Source: Bacillus sp. es.034
GTDB lineage: Bacteria > Bacillota > Bacilli > Bacillales > Bacillaceae_B
DNA: 64,000 nucleotides
Reading direction: 5' to 3'
Assembly: GCF_002563655.1 (NCBI RefSeq)
Contig: NZ_PDIY01000001.1
Coordinates: forward strand, 2,516,001 to 2,580,000
This document shows positions 55,381 through 63,491 of this stretch, in pieces. Both the position numbers and the translations under genes were made by a program. Within the stretch, counting starts at the first letter, position 1. Every line of letters starts with the position of its first letter. The notes under the pieces are model-generated. The model had not been told where the DNA came from. It ran no database searches and was given only the letters and a program-made list of their open reading frames with translations.

Positions 55381-56043
55381 ATGGATCGTGCCAAAATGCG
55401 TGAAAGAATCGCAAGAAGAGCGGAAAAGGAAATAGAAGATGGTTTCTATGTCAACTTAGGAATCGGGATGCCTACGCTGGTAGCCAACTACATTACAGAA
55501 AACAAACAGGTTGTCCTTCAATCTGAAAATGGATTACTAGGAATCGGACCATATCCGGGTGAAAATGAAGTCGACGCCGACCTCATCAACGCCGGTAAAG
55601 AGACTGTTACGGCGATTCCGGGCTCCTCTTACTTTGATAGCTCGGAGTCATTCGGAATGATCCGTGGAGGGCATATCAATATCGCCATCCTTGGTGGAAT
55701 GGAAGTAGCCGAAAACGGGGACCTTGCCAACTGGATGATCCCGGGTAAAATGATCAAAGGGATGGGCGGAGCGATGGACCTCGTTCACGGAGCCAGGCGC
55801 ATCATCGTCATCATGGAACATGTCAATAAGGCTGGTGAAAGCAAGATCCTGAAAGAATGCACCCTGCCTCTGACAGGAAAAGGCGTCGTTGACCGCATCA
55901 TCACGGATCGCGCCGTAATGGATGTAACGGAGGAAGGCCTACTGCTTCGGGAAGTGGCGAACGGCTTCTCTGTGGAGGATATCCAATCATCCACGGATGC
56001 GAAGTTGATCGTAGGGGATGACGTGGTACTGGAAGCGTTTTGA
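55381..56043 (+). CDS. scoB: Succinyl-CoA:3-ketoacid CoA-transferase, subunit B
   Basis: A 220-residue beta subunit with the catalytic Glu49 in the [10 protein letters not shown] signature. [12 protein letters not shown] and [24 protein letters not shown] are also typical. AGGGAGAG precedes the ATG. Last gene of the thiolase-scoA-scoB operon. Confidence 0.94.
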   Translation: MDRAKMRERIARRAEKEIEDGFYVNLGIGMPTLVANYITENKQVVLQSENGLLGIGPYPGENEVDADLINAGKETVTAIPGSSYFDSSESFGMIRGGHINIAILGGMEVAENGDLANWMIPGKMIKGMGGAMDLVHGARRIIVIMEHVNKAGESKILKECTLPLTGKGVVDRIITDRAVMDVTEEGLLLREVANGFSVEDIQSSTDAKLIVGDDVVLEAF

Positions 56044-56050
56044 TGGAGAG

Positions 56051-56096
56051 AGCCGGTTAGAAGGGGGAGGGTACCCCTTCTGACCGGCTTTTTTTT
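56051..56096 (+). terminator. Terminator of the thiolase-scoAB operon
   Basis: A 16-base stem with one G-U pair (56051-56066 with 56074-56089), a 7-base loop and seven T. Confidence 0.96.
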
Positions 56097-56161
56097 GAGC
56101 CTGCCTTTTGACTAAAGAGGAAAAAAGATTTATAACTATGACAGATAGGGGGAATCAGAAC

Positions 56162-56392
56162 ATGTCCAAGAAAAAGAAACAGGAAGCCGAATTGACGTTA
56201 AAGAATTCCATCAACGGGGACATCTTCGAACAGCTGAAACAGAAGAAGGCTGAGCTTGAAAAAGTAGAGTCTGTGAAGAAGGAAGAAGAGCGCCTCCGGA
56301 AAATCGAAGAGAAAAAACAGCGTGAGAAGAATAAAAGTTTCGAAGAGCTGTTGAATGAAAGCAATATGAATTGGAAGAACTACAAGGATTGA
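56162..56392 (+). CDS. yqkE: YqkE, DUF3886 small charged protein
   Basis: A 76-residue, highly charged, mostly helical protein (Lys and Glu rich, coiled-coil-like between about 20 and 60: IFEQLKQKKAELEKVE). It ends NMNWKNYKD. I recognise it as the DUF3886/YqkE family, of unknown function. I start at ATG 56162, with AGGGGGAATC ahead. Its TGA stop overlaps the ATG of the next gene. Confidence 0.85.
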   Translation: MSKKKKQEAELTLKNSINGDIFEQLKQKKAELEKVESVKKEEERLRKIEEKKQREKNKSFEELLNESNMNWKNYKD

Positions 56393-56922
56393 TGCGGGAG
56401 GTAAGAGTGGTGCCTCATCAAGCAGACTGGCAGGAGAAATTTGAAAGTGAAAAACGCAATCTGAATAAGGTCCTTCCTGAAGCAACCATTCATCATATCG
56501 GTTCAACCTCCGTACCGGGATTGGCTGCTAAACCGATCATAGACATAATGATAGAGGTACCAGGTTTAGAGAGCGTTGATGAACGTAGACAACAATTCAA
56601 TCAATTGGGGTATGTCGGAAAAGGTGAGAATGGTATCCCGAACCGCCGCTACTTCTATAAAGGAGAAGGGAATGAAAGAGCGGTACATCTTCATATTTTC
56701 CCTTATGGAATCGATCATGTAGTCAGGCACTTGGCGTTTCGTGATTATTTGAGGGAATTTGACGGGGAAGCCAAACGGTATGGTGACCTGAAATCAATGC
56801 TTGCAAAGAAGTTCCCCCACGATATGGAGGGCTACATTCAAGGGAAGGATCAATTTGTGAAGAACCTTGAGAAGAAGGCGTTAAGCTGGAATGAAAAAAA
56901 TAAGCGGGCAGGGAACCACTAA
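56392..56922 (+). CDS. GrpB family (UPF0157) protein
   Basis: A 176-residue nucleotidyltransferase-fold protein. The family signature HHIGSTSVPGLAAKPIIDIMIEV lies near residues 32-55 and HLHIFPYG follows. No biochemical role is settled. I start at ATG 56392, which gives the usual MRxVxVVP beginning and overlaps the yqkE stop (TGATG), with AAGGA 6 bases ahead. A GTG at 56407, behind GGGAGG, is the alternative. Translational coupling to yqkE is likely. Confidence 0.88.
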   Translation: MREVRVVPHQADWQEKFESEKRNLNKVLPEATIHHIGSTSVPGLAAKPIIDIMIEVPGLESVDERRQQFNQLGYVGKGENGIPNRRYFYKGEGNERAVHLHIFPYGIDHVVRHLAFRDYLREFDGEAKRYGDLKSMLAKKFPHDMEGYIQGKDQFVKNLEKKALSWNEKNKRAGNH

Positions 56923-56942
56923 ACCCTGACCCGCTTATTTTT
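56899..56942 (+). terminator. Bidirectional terminator overlapping the end of the GrpB-like gene
   Basis: A 15-base stem with one bulged A (56899-56913 with 56924-56939), a 10-base loop and TTT. The left arm lies inside the coding sequence. The A-rich left flank would serve the convergent yqkF gene. Confidence 0.88.
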
Positions 56943-56950
56943 GTGTTCAC

Positions 56951-57874
56951 TCAGTCCCTATGTTGCTCGTATCGTGATAATTTGGTTAACTGTTTTAACA
57001 CATCGAGCTCTTCGGTAGATAAAGGTCCCGCATTCACTGCGTCGATATTCTCCTGAAGCTGTTGAACGGAGCTTGCGCCCGGGATGACAGCACCCACCGA
57101 CTCATGAGCGAGAATATATTGAAGGGCAAGTTCGTTCATTGAACGGTTTTCCCCCAGTTTCCCATGAATGGACTTCAGTGTTTCTTCAAGCTCTTGATAA
57201 GAGTAGTCCAGATAGCCATCTTCCTTCATTTTCGCAGAAGCTTTAGACAGCATCTTTTCGGAAAGAAGCCCTTTTGCCAAAGGTCCACGGGCCACGATGC
57301 TCACCTTATTTTCATCCAACAGGTCCATCCATTCTTCCGGACGGCGATCCAGCAAGCTGTACTGCATCATGACGCTATCAATGGAAGAAGAACTTAGAAA
57401 TCGCTTGATGACATTCGGCCGGATGGAAGAGATTCCGTAATGGCGAATCAAGCCTTCCTTCTTCAACTCTTCAAATGCTTCGATCGTTTCTTCAAAATTG
57501 TCTTCGATCGTCCCTCCGTGAAGCTGGTAAAGGTCGATATAGTCCACTTTCAAGCGTGATAGGCTGTCCTTCACCGCAGACTTGAGATAGGATTTGGAAG
57601 GATCCCAGCGCCAGCCGTCCTCCACGTCATCCCAGCGGTTACCCACTTTTGTGGCCAGGATGATGTCGTCCCGGACATCACGAATGGCGTTGCCGACGAT
57701 TTCTTCATTTTGCCCAAAGTCATATAAATCAGCAGTATCAAGATAATTGATTCCATTTTCTAAAGCGTGCTGCACAATTTCCTTCGCGGCGCTCTCTTCT
57801 GTTCCTAGGGACATACAGCCGAGCCCCATTTTTGATACATGTAAATCGGAATGACCTATTTGTCTTTTTTCCAT
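56951..57874 (-). CDS. yqkF: Aldo/keto reductase YqkF
   Basis: A 307-residue NADPH-dependent barrel reductase. The catalytic tetrad is visible: Asp and Tyr in DTADLYDFGQNEEIVG, Lys in LATKVG and His in YQLHG. GAVIPGASSVQQLQENIDA binds the cofactor phosphate. The substrate is unknown. AAAGGACGG precedes the ATG. It lies between grpB-like and mciZ, the same order as in B. subtilis (yqkE-yqkF-nudF region). Confidence 0.92.
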   Translation of the reverse strand: MEKRQIGHSDLHVSKMGLGCMSLGTEESAAKEIVQHALENGINYLDTADLYDFGQNEEIVGNAIRDVRDDIILATKVGNRWDDVEDGWRWDPSKSYLKSAVKDSLSRLKVDYIDLYQLHGGTIEDNFEETIEAFEELKKEGLIRHYGISSIRPNVIKRFLSSSSIDSVMMQYSLLDRRPEEWMDLLDENKVSIVARGPLAKGLLSEKMLSKASAKMKEDGYLDYSYQELEETLKSIHGKLGENRSMNELALQYILAHESVGAVIPGASSVQQLQENIDAVNAGPLSTEELDVLKQLTKLSRYEQHRD

Positions 57875-57953
57875 GGTATCCGTCCTTTCAACATTAGCAC
57901 TCTCTATTATATTAACGAAAGTGGGGACGAATAAACAAAGAAAACGGCTGCCT

Positions 57954-58079
57954 TCAACGATTGGCGTCGATCCATTCCTTGACAGTAACGTAGGTCTGAT
58001 GATATTCCTTCAGCTTCGCCTTGATTTCCCATGCTTTCCCTACCAGGATGATCCGGTCCTTTTCAGCAATCACCTTCAA
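57954..58079 (-). CDS. mciZ: Z-ring formation inhibitor MciZ
   Basis: A 41-codon gene starting with TTG; GAGGTG lies 7 bases before it and an in-frame TGA just upstream excludes a longer form. The core ILVGKAWEIKAKLKEY, followed by TVKEWID, matches MciZ of B. subtilis (LVGKAWEIRAKLKEYG, VKDWI), which caps FtsZ filaments in the mother cell during sporulation. It is divergent from nudF. CATACATT on the minus strand at 58123-58116 resembles a sigma-E -10, as expected for mother-cell expression, but the -35 is unclear. Confidence 0.92.
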   Translation of the reverse strand: MKVIAEKDRIILVGKAWEIKAKLKEYHQTYVTVKEWIDANR

Positions 58080-58157
58080 GGGTTTTCACCTCGATCCTCC
58101 AATGGGATATGGTAAAATGTATGAGGACAAGGTCGATGACAGAACAAGGAGAGTTGA

Positions 58158-58709
58158 ATGATGAAAAAATTCGAAGAAAAGACCATTAAAACAGAAACGA
58201 TCTATCAAGGGAAAATCATTGATCTTCAAGTGGATGAAGTCGAGCTTCCAAACGGCAAGACATCCAAGCGGGAACTGATTAAGCACCCCGGAGCAGTAGC
58301 GGTCATCGCATTGACACTGGAAGGGAAAATAGTGATGGTGGAGCAGTACCGCAAAGCGTTGGAGAAATCCATCATCGAAATACCCGCTGGAAAGCTTGAG
58401 CCGGGTGAAGAGCCGGATAAAACGGCTCTGCGTGAATTGGAAGAAGAAACAGGGTACGGATGTGAAAATCTGGAGCATCTCATCTCATTTTATACTTCAC
58501 CTGGATTTGCGGATGAGCTCGTTCACTTGTATATCGCTCACGATATCCATCCAATCCTGGAGTCGAAAGAAACGGATGAAGATGAATTTGTCGAGTTGAT
58601 TGAAGTGACAGTAGAAGAGGCACTGCAGCTCATTAAAGAACAGCGGATTTATGATGCGAAAACGGCTTATGCGGTTCAATATCTGCAGCTAGAGAAGTTG
58701 GGGAAATAA
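58158..58709 (+). CDS. nudF: ADP-ribose pyrophosphatase (Nudix)
   Basis: A 183-residue Nudix hydrolase that splits ADP-ribose to AMP and ribose 5-phosphate. The Nudix box GKLEPGEEPDKTALRELEEE followed by TGYG spans about 79-101, and TSPGFADELVHLY downstream is typical of the ADP-ribose subgroup. AAGGAGAG precedes ATG 58158; the second ATG at 58161 is possible. TAAAAT at 58113 is a plausible -10. Confidence 0.94.
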   Translation: MMKKFEEKTIKTETIYQGKIIDLQVDEVELPNGKTSKRELIKHPGAVAVIALTLEGKIVMVEQYRKALEKSIIEIPAGKLEPGEEPDKTALRELEEETGYGCENLEHLISFYTSPGFADELVHLYIAHDIHPILESKETDEDEFVELIEVTVEEALQLIKEQRIYDAKTAYAVQYLQLEKLGK

Positions 58710-58723
58710 CAGATGATGTGAAG

Positions 58724-58761
58724 AAAGCTGGACTCCCGTTGAGAGGGGGGCCAGCTTTTTT
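58724..58761 (+). terminator. Terminator of nudF
   Basis: An 8-base outer stem (58724-58731 with 58751-58758) continued by CTCCC/GGGG pairing, and six T. The convergent acetyltransferase gene ends 13 bases further on. Confidence 0.88.
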
Positions 58762-58773
58762 GGATGGAAATGT

Positions 58774-59349
58774 TTAATCGAGGTCCCCTGGAATCAGGGA
58801 ATACACACATGTATCACGTGCATCCGTCCCATTTTCATCAAGATGATCATTCCTTATGACCCCCTCAAGCTTGAACCCAAGCCTCTCAGGCACCCTCCGA
58901 GAGGCAGTGTTTCTCACATCACAGCGGATTTCCACACGCTTACAGGAAAGGTCGTGCAGGGCGAAATGGGTCAACGCCTTCACGGCTTCCACGATATACC
59001 CCTTTTTGGTATGCCGTGAGTTGAGCCAATACCCGATTTCCACTTTAGGTACATCCCAATCGATTCGGTGAAGTCCTGTGGACCCGATGAATTCATTCGT
59101 TTCTTTCAGATAGATATGCAGTCGGATATCGGTCTTCTTAATGAAATCTGCATAGGATTCCCGCACGCCGGCCTCCACCTCTTCAATGGTCTGTTCTTTC
59201 CGGGCGAAGGGGAGCCATGGTTTTAACTCATTTCGCGAATCCGCAATGGCACGAAACACGGCTGAACCGTCACCAGGCATGCACGGCCGGATATAAAGGC
59301 GTGGCGTTTCGATCCGATCGGGAAATTCGATTAAGCTTGGCTTGGTCAT
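58774..59349 (-). CDS. GNAT acetyltransferase, RimJ/RimL type
   Basis: A 191-residue N-acetyltransferase. ETPRLYIRPCMPGDGSAVFRAI at the start, IGYWLNSRHTKKGYIVEAVKAL (acetyl-CoA site) and RNTASRRVPERLGFKLEGVIRN are family features. Members acetylate ribosomal proteins or small amines; the substrate is unknown. VPERLGF replaces the usual V(A/I)E(K/R)LGF, a small deviation. It stands alone between nudF and spoIIM. Confidence 0.88.
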   Translation of the reverse strand: MTKPSLIEFPDRIETPRLYIRPCMPGDGSAVFRAIADSRNELKPWLPFARKEQTIEEVEAGVRESYADFIKKTDIRLHIYLKETNEFIGSTGLHRIDWDVPKVEIGYWLNSRHTKKGYIVEAVKALTHFALHDLSCKRVEIRCDVRNTASRRVPERLGFKLEGVIRNDHLDENGTDARDTCVYSLIPGDLD

Positions 59350-59414
59350 GTTATATTCCTCCCATTGGGGTTTATATGATTATACGTTTATCCTAATGGA
59401 AGTTCAATAGAGTA

Positions 59415-59443
59415 GAATAAACCTCTCCCGCCTTACATATAGA
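59415..59443 (+). promoter_or_regulatory. Sigma-E-like promoter of spoIIM
   Basis: GAATAAA (59415-59421) with the ATA core, a 14-base spacer and CATATAGA (59436-59443) resemble the sigma-E elements (KMATATT and CATACANT). In B. subtilis spoIIM is transcribed in the mother cell by sigma-E. The start of transcription would be about 25 bases before the coding sequence. Confidence 0.6.
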
Positions 59444-59474
59444 TTAGTAATCGATATCTAGGAGGAGCACTGTG

Positions 59475-60128
59475 ATGCGCAAAAAAATATCAAATTCAAA
59501 TCCACTCGTCCAACATGTACAAGCACATTCCTCGATCTATTTATTTATCATTACATTGTTTTTAATGGGGATCATTTTTGGTGCGATTGTCGTGAATTCT
59601 TTATCATTTGCCCAAAAGGAAGACCTTTATTTCTATTTAAGTAAGTTCTTTAGTGAGATGGAGGATGGAAGTATGACGTCAGCGGAAGAGCTTTTCCGTC
59701 AGAGTTTCCTCCATAATGTAAAGTATCTTGGATTGATGTGGCTCCTTGGGATTTCGATTATCGGGCTGCCCCTCATCTTCGTCCTATTATTTATGAAGGG
59801 AGTCGTCGTTGGCTTTTCTGTCGGCTTTCTTGTGAATCAAATGGGCTGGAGCGGATTTTTATTGTCTTTTGTGAGCGTCCTGCCACAAAATATCATCATC
59901 ATTCCGGCATTTATTTTCATAGGTGCGATCAGCGCGAACTTCTCCCTGACGTTGATCCGGAAGATCTTTATGAGGCAGACGTCGTCCATGCAGTTCCAGA
60001 TGATCCCGTTTCTGTCCAGATACGTCATCTTCATGGTGGTGGCCATCGGAATCGTCACCGTCGCCGCAAGTATTGAAGCCTATCTTTCACCTGCTTTAAT
60101 GGAAGCGGTCATAGGGAAAATCAAATAA
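59475..60128 (+). CDS. spoIIM: Stage II sporulation protein M
   Basis: A 217-residue polytopic protein of the DMP complex (SpoIID, SpoIIM, SpoIIP), required for engulfment of the forespore. About five helices are visible (YLFIITLFLMGIIFGAIVV; GLMWLLGISIIGLPLIFVLLF; GVVVGFSVGFLVNQMG; IIPAFIFIGAISANF; YVIFMVVAIGIVTVAAS). Length fits (about 214). I start at ATG 59475, with GGAGGAG 8 bases upstream; GTG 59472 is adjacent. Confidence 0.95.
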   Translation: MRKKISNSNPLVQHVQAHSSIYLFIITLFLMGIIFGAIVVNSLSFAQKEDLYFYLSKFFSEMEDGSMTSAEELFRQSFLHNVKYLGLMWLLGISIIGLPLIFVLLFMKGVVVGFSVGFLVNQMGWSGFLLSFVSVLPQNIIIIPAFIFIGAISANFSLTLIRKIFMRQTSSMQFQMIPFLSRYVIFMVVAIGIVTVAASIEAYLSPALMEAVIGKIK

Positions 60129-60154
60129 AATGATTCTTATATAAGAATCATTTT
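60127..60154 (+). terminator. 28-base perfect palindrome at the end of spoIIM
   Basis: Bases 60127-60154 form a perfect palindrome that starts within the spoIIM stop codon (60126-60128) and ends TTTT, with more T-rich sequence after it. As RNA it gives a stem of up to 12 pairs with a minimal loop, so it is a plausible terminator. It may also be a protein-binding site in the fur promoter region. Confidence 0.65.
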
Positions 60155-60164
60155 ATTTGTTTGA

Positions 60165-60179
60165 TTATAATTATTTTAT
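60165..60179 (+). promoter_or_regulatory. PerR-box-like site upstream of fur
   Basis: TTATAATTATTTTAT matches the PerR box TTATAATNATTATAA at 12 of 14 defined positions, with the left half perfect. It abuts the -35 of the fur promoter. PerR control of fur is known in B. subtilis. Confidence 0.7.
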
Positions 60180-60180
60180 T

Positions 60181-60208
60181 TTGCTTATTCCTCCCTTTTT
60201 GATATAAT
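60181..60208 (+). promoter_or_regulatory. Promoter of fur
   Basis: TTGCTT (60181-60186), a 16-base spacer and a perfect TATAAT (60203-60208). The start would be about 25 bases before the fur ATG. Confidence 0.75.
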
Positions 60209-60239
60209 AGTAAAGACATTGACGAGGGAGGAGAGGACT

Positions 60240-60698
60240 ATGGAAAGCCGCATTGAACGAATAAAAAAACAGCTTCATTCTGCCAGCTACAAGCTTACGC
60301 CACAGCGCGAAGCTACGGTACGCGTGTTATTGGAACATGAAGAAGATCACCTCAGCGCCGAAGATGTATACCTCCTCGTTAAGGAAAAATCTCCGGAAAT
60401 TGGACTGGCGACCGTATATCGTACATTGGAATTGCTGTCTGAACTGAAAATTGTAGATAAAATCAATTTTGGCGATGGTGTATCGCGATATGACCTCAGG
60501 CAAGAAGGGGCAGCCCACTTCCATCACCATTTAGTATGCATTGAATGTGGAGCTGTCGATGAAATTCAAGATGATCTTTTAGAAGACGTGGAAACGATTG
60601 TCGAACGAGACTGGAAGTTTAAAATAAAAGACCACCGCCTCACCTTTCATGGCATTTGTTCCAGATGTCAGGATAAAGAAGAGGATCCAGAAGAATAA
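60240..60698 (+). CDS. fur: Ferric uptake regulator Fur
   Basis: A 152-residue iron-responsive repressor. The N-terminal winged helix contains YKLTPQREATVRVLLEHEEDHLSAEDVY and TVYRTLELL (recognition helix). The metal-binding HFHHHLVCIECGAVDEI and the C-terminal CSRCQ (structural zinc) are present. The sequence is close to B. subtilis Fur as I know it. I start at ATG 60240 with GGAGGAGAGG ahead. It lies between spoIIM and yqzK-xerD, with its own promoter. Confidence 0.97.
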   Translation: MESRIERIKKQLHSASYKLTPQREATVRVLLEHEEDHLSAEDVYLLVKEKSPEIGLATVYRTLELLSELKIVDKINFGDGVSRYDLRQEGAAHFHHHLVCIECGAVDEIQDDLLEDVETIVERDWKFKIKDHRLTFHGICSRCQDKEEDPEE

Positions 60699-60709
60699 AA
60701 TGATGCCGG

Positions 60710-60779
60710 AAAGCCTTAAAGACCCCTGTGTTGTTTCTAGAATTGGAAACATCCCATACATACTCTTTAAGGCTTTTTT
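60710..60779 (+). terminator. Long-loop terminator of fur
   Basis: Arms 60710-60722 and 60764-60776 pair over 13 bases, followed by T's. The 41-base loop holds its own small hairpin (60732-60737 with 60746-60751). This composite form is unusual next to the compact terminators elsewhere in the window. Confidence 0.75.
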
Positions 60780-60885
60780 CATACTCTCCCGGAATTTTTC
60801 ACGGTTTCTGACTCCATAAGGTATAAATCAGTTCAAAATCGTCATAGCTTGTATTAATAAGCAAGCGAATATGGAGGACGACAGG

Positions 60886-61113
60886 ATGATAAAAGGGATT
60901 CAATTGGTGTGGCAGACCATTAAGGTGTTTATTTTATTTACGGGTTCAACGATTTTGTTTTACTATGGTATCATGTGGATAAGCGAAGAATACGAAGGTT
61001 ATCACAAATATGATGAGCCAGAGGGTGCAGCGGTAAAGGTTTATTCTTCCGTGACAGAGGAAGAAAGCCATTGGTATGACCGATTATTATTTTTTTATAT
61101 GAACGGGGAGTAA
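60886..61113 (+). CDS. yqzK: YqzK, DUF4227 family membrane protein
   Basis: A 75-residue protein with one membrane helix near the N-terminus (about 10-30: TIKVFILFTGSTILFYYGI) and a charged tail ending WYDRLLFFYMNGE. It fits the DUF4227/YqzK family found just upstream of xerD in Bacillus. The function is unknown. I start at ATG 60886, with GGAGGACGACAGG ahead. xerD follows after 6 bases. Confidence 0.9.
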   Translation: MIKGIQLVWQTIKVFILFTGSTILFYYGIMWISEEYEGYHKYDEPEGAAVKVYSSVTEEESHWYDRLLFFYMNGE

Positions 61114-61119
61114 TGCAGT

Positions 61120-62013
61120 GTGGAAGACCATATTCAAGATTTCATGCACTTTTTAATAGTAGAAAAAGGGCTTGCAAAGAATACGATCGAGTCGTATCAA
61201 CGCGATTTGAAGAATTATGCCTTATATTTATCAAAGGTTGAAGAAGTGGCGGAATTGAACGCCGTTTCAAGGGTGAATATCCTTCAATTTCTCGGGCATT
61301 TGAAAAATCAGGGGAAATCTTCAAAGACCGTTGCCCGCCATGTGGCATCAATCCGGTCCTTTCATCAATTCCTATTGAGGGAAAAGGCGACGGAACAGGA
61401 TCCGACTGTGCATATCGAGACACCAAAGACCGAAAGGACACTCCCGAGGATCTTGAGCATCGCTGAAGTGGAGGCCCTACTCGAAGCCCCTGAAGAATCG
61501 ACACCCTTAGGGATGAGGGACAAGGCGATGCTTGAGCTTCTTTATGCGACGGGGATACGGGTAAGCGAGCTCATCCAGCTTCAATTGGAAGACGTCCATT
61601 TGACCATGGGATTTGTCCGGTGCATCGGAAAAGGGAACAAAGAGCGGATCATCCCGATCGGGCAGACGGCCATGGATGTCCTCGAGAAATACTTAGGTGA
61701 TGCACGTCTGAAATTACGGAGCAAGAAGCACCGTGATGATCATTTATTTCTGAATCACCATGGGAAAGGGCTGACAAGACAAGGCTTCTGGAAGAATTTA
61801 AAGGCCCTTGCGAAGAAAGCCAATATCGAGAAGGATTTGACACCTCATACGCTTCGCCATTCATTTGCCACTCATTTGTTGGAGAATGGGGCAGATCTCA
61901 GGGCGGTTCAGGAAATGCTGGGTCATGCAGACATTTCCACGACCCAAATCTATACACATGTGACGAAAACACGCTTAAAAGATGTCTATTCACAATTCCA
62001 TCCCAGAGCTTAA
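61120..62013 (+). CDS. xerD: Site-specific tyrosine recombinase XerD
   Basis: A 297-residue recombinase that resolves chromosome dimers at dif with its partner (RipX/CodV in B. subtilis). The N-terminal core-binding domain covers 1-90. The catalytic residues are Arg147 (GIRVSEL), Lys171, His243-x-x-Arg246 (HTLRHS), His269 (LGHAD) and the nucleophile Tyr278 (QIYTH). The start is GTG, preceded by GGGGAG at the end of yqzK. Confidence 0.96.
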   Translation: MEDHIQDFMHFLIVEKGLAKNTIESYQRDLKNYALYLSKVEEVAELNAVSRVNILQFLGHLKNQGKSSKTVARHVASIRSFHQFLLREKATEQDPTVHIETPKTERTLPRILSIAEVEALLEAPEESTPLGMRDKAMLELLYATGIRVSELIQLQLEDVHLTMGFVRCIGKGNKERIIPIGQTAMDVLEKYLGDARLKLRSKKHRDDHLFLNHHGKGLTRQGFWKNLKALAKKANIEKDLTPHTLRHSFATHLLENGADLRAVQEMLGHADISTTQIYTHVTKTRLKDVYSQFHPRA

Positions 62014-62020
62014 AAGAATG

Positions 62021-62077
62021 AAGAGAGATCCCACTAAAGAAATTACGATTCTTTAAGGGATCTCTCTTGTTTTTTTG
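62021..62077 (+). terminator. Terminator of xerD
   Basis: A 12-base outer stem (62021-62032 with 62057-62068), a 6-base inner stem (AAAGAA with TTCTTT) and a T-run. Confidence 0.92.
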
Positions 62078-62174
62078 GGGAGGGAAAAGTAGAATATAGA
62101 TGTCAGACTTCTGACGTTAAATCCTGTCGATTGCTTCAAAGCAGATAAGGGTATGATACGTTTGAAGGTCGAAA

Positions 62175-62189
62175 ATGTAACCGCTTTTT
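62175..62189 (+). promoter_or_regulatory. cre-like site upstream of deoB
   Basis: ATGTAACCGCTTTTT fits the cre pattern except at one position (T for the last C). It lies 33 bases before the deoB ATG. CcpA control of nucleoside catabolism would make sense; binding is not shown. Confidence 0.45.
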
Positions 62190-62222
62190 TAAAAAGGATT
62201 AATATATAGGAGGTTTACTATA

Positions 62223-63407
62223 ATGAGCAACTATACATACAAACGGGTTCACTTGATCGTAATGGATTCGGTCGGTATCGGCGAAGCGCCTGATGCAGAA
62301 CTGTTCAACGACAAGGGATCAGATACGCTTGGTCATATTGCTGAACACATGAATGGACTGAATATGCCGAATATCGCTAAGCTCGGCCTTTCCAATATTA
62401 AAGAAGTGAAGGGTATTGAGAAGGCAGGGAAACCACTTGCATACTACACAAAAATGCAGGAAGCGTCAGTCGGGAAAGACACGATGACCGGTCACTGGGA
62501 AATTATGGGGCTGAATATCGATAAGCCGTTCAAGACGTATCCGGATGGATTTCCAGAAAAATTGATCCAGAGACTGGAAGCGGAAACAGGCAGGACGATC
62601 ATTGGAAATAAGCCTGCCAGTGGTACTGAAATCATTGAAGAATTAGGAAAAGAGCATATGGAAACAGGGGCACTCATTGTGTATACATCTGCAGACCCCG
62701 TTCTTCAAATTGCAGCTCATGAAGACATCATCCCGATTGAAGAGCAGTACAAAATCTGTGAGATTGCCCGTGAAATCACGAAAGAAGAGGAATACCTCGT
62801 TGGACGTGTAATCGCCCGTCCGTTCGTGGGTGAGCCGGGAGCGTTTAAACGCACATCTAATCGCCACGACTATGCGCTGAAGCCGTTTGAGCGTACGGTC
62901 ATGAATGAAATGAAAGATTCAGGGCTGGACGTGATCGCCATCGGAAAGATTTCAGATATCTACAATGGTGAAGGTGTGACGGATTCGATCCGCACGAAGC
63001 ATAATATGGACGGAATGGACAGTTTCATCAAAACCTTCGATCAGTCATTCACGGGTCTCAGTTTCCTGAACCTTGTGGACTTTGATGCGTTGTATGGACA
63101 TCGTCGGGATCCCAAAGGCTACGGGGAAGCGTTGGAAGAATTCGATGCGCGACTGCCGGAAGTGTTCGATAAAATGAAGGAAGATGATCTTCTCATCATC
63201 ACGGCCGATCATGGAAATGATCCTACTGCCCCAGGGACAGACCATACCCGTGAGTATGTTCCACTTCTTGTTTATTCAAAGCGATTTAAAGAAGGAAAGG
63301 AACTGCCGATCTCTGAAACATTCGCAGATATCGGGGCAACGGTTGCTGATAACTTTAATGTGAAGATGCCGAAGTTCGGCCAAAGCTTCCTGACACAATT
63401 GAAATAA
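62223..63407 (+). CDS. deoB: Phosphopentomutase
   Basis: A 394-residue manganese enzyme of the alkaline-phosphatase superfamily that converts (deoxy)ribose 1-phosphate to the 5-phosphate. Metal and catalytic motifs are [12 protein letters not shown] near the N-terminus, the phosphorylated Thr in KDTMTGHWE, and [10 protein letters not shown] and DHTREYVP near the C-terminus. AGGAGG precedes the ATG by 9 bases. It works with the purine nucleoside phosphorylase that follows. Confidence 0.96.
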   Translation: MSNYTYKRVHLIVMDSVGIGEAPDAELFNDKGSDTLGHIAEHMNGLNMPNIAKLGLSNIKEVKGIEKAGKPLAYYTKMQEASVGKDTMTGHWEIMGLNIDKPFKTYPDGFPEKLIQRLEAETGRTIIGNKPASGTEIIEELGKEHMETGALIVYTSADPVLQIAAHEDIIPIEEQYKICEIAREITKEEEYLVGRVIARPFVGEPGAFKRTSNRHDYALKPFERTVMNEMKDSGLDVIAIGKISDIYNGEGVTDSIRTKHNMDGMDSFIKTFDQSFTGLSFLNLVDFDALYGHRRDPKGYGEALEEFDARLPEVFDKMKEDDLLIITADHGNDPTAPGTDHTREYVPLLVYSKRFKEGKELPISETFADIGATVADNFNVKMPKFGQSFLTQLK

Positions 63408-63491
63408 AAAATAGAAAGAAAATATACGAGCGGGAGAGGGATGAAGCGAAAAGCTCATTTCCTCCTCTTTACGTTGAAAAGGAGTAATAAG

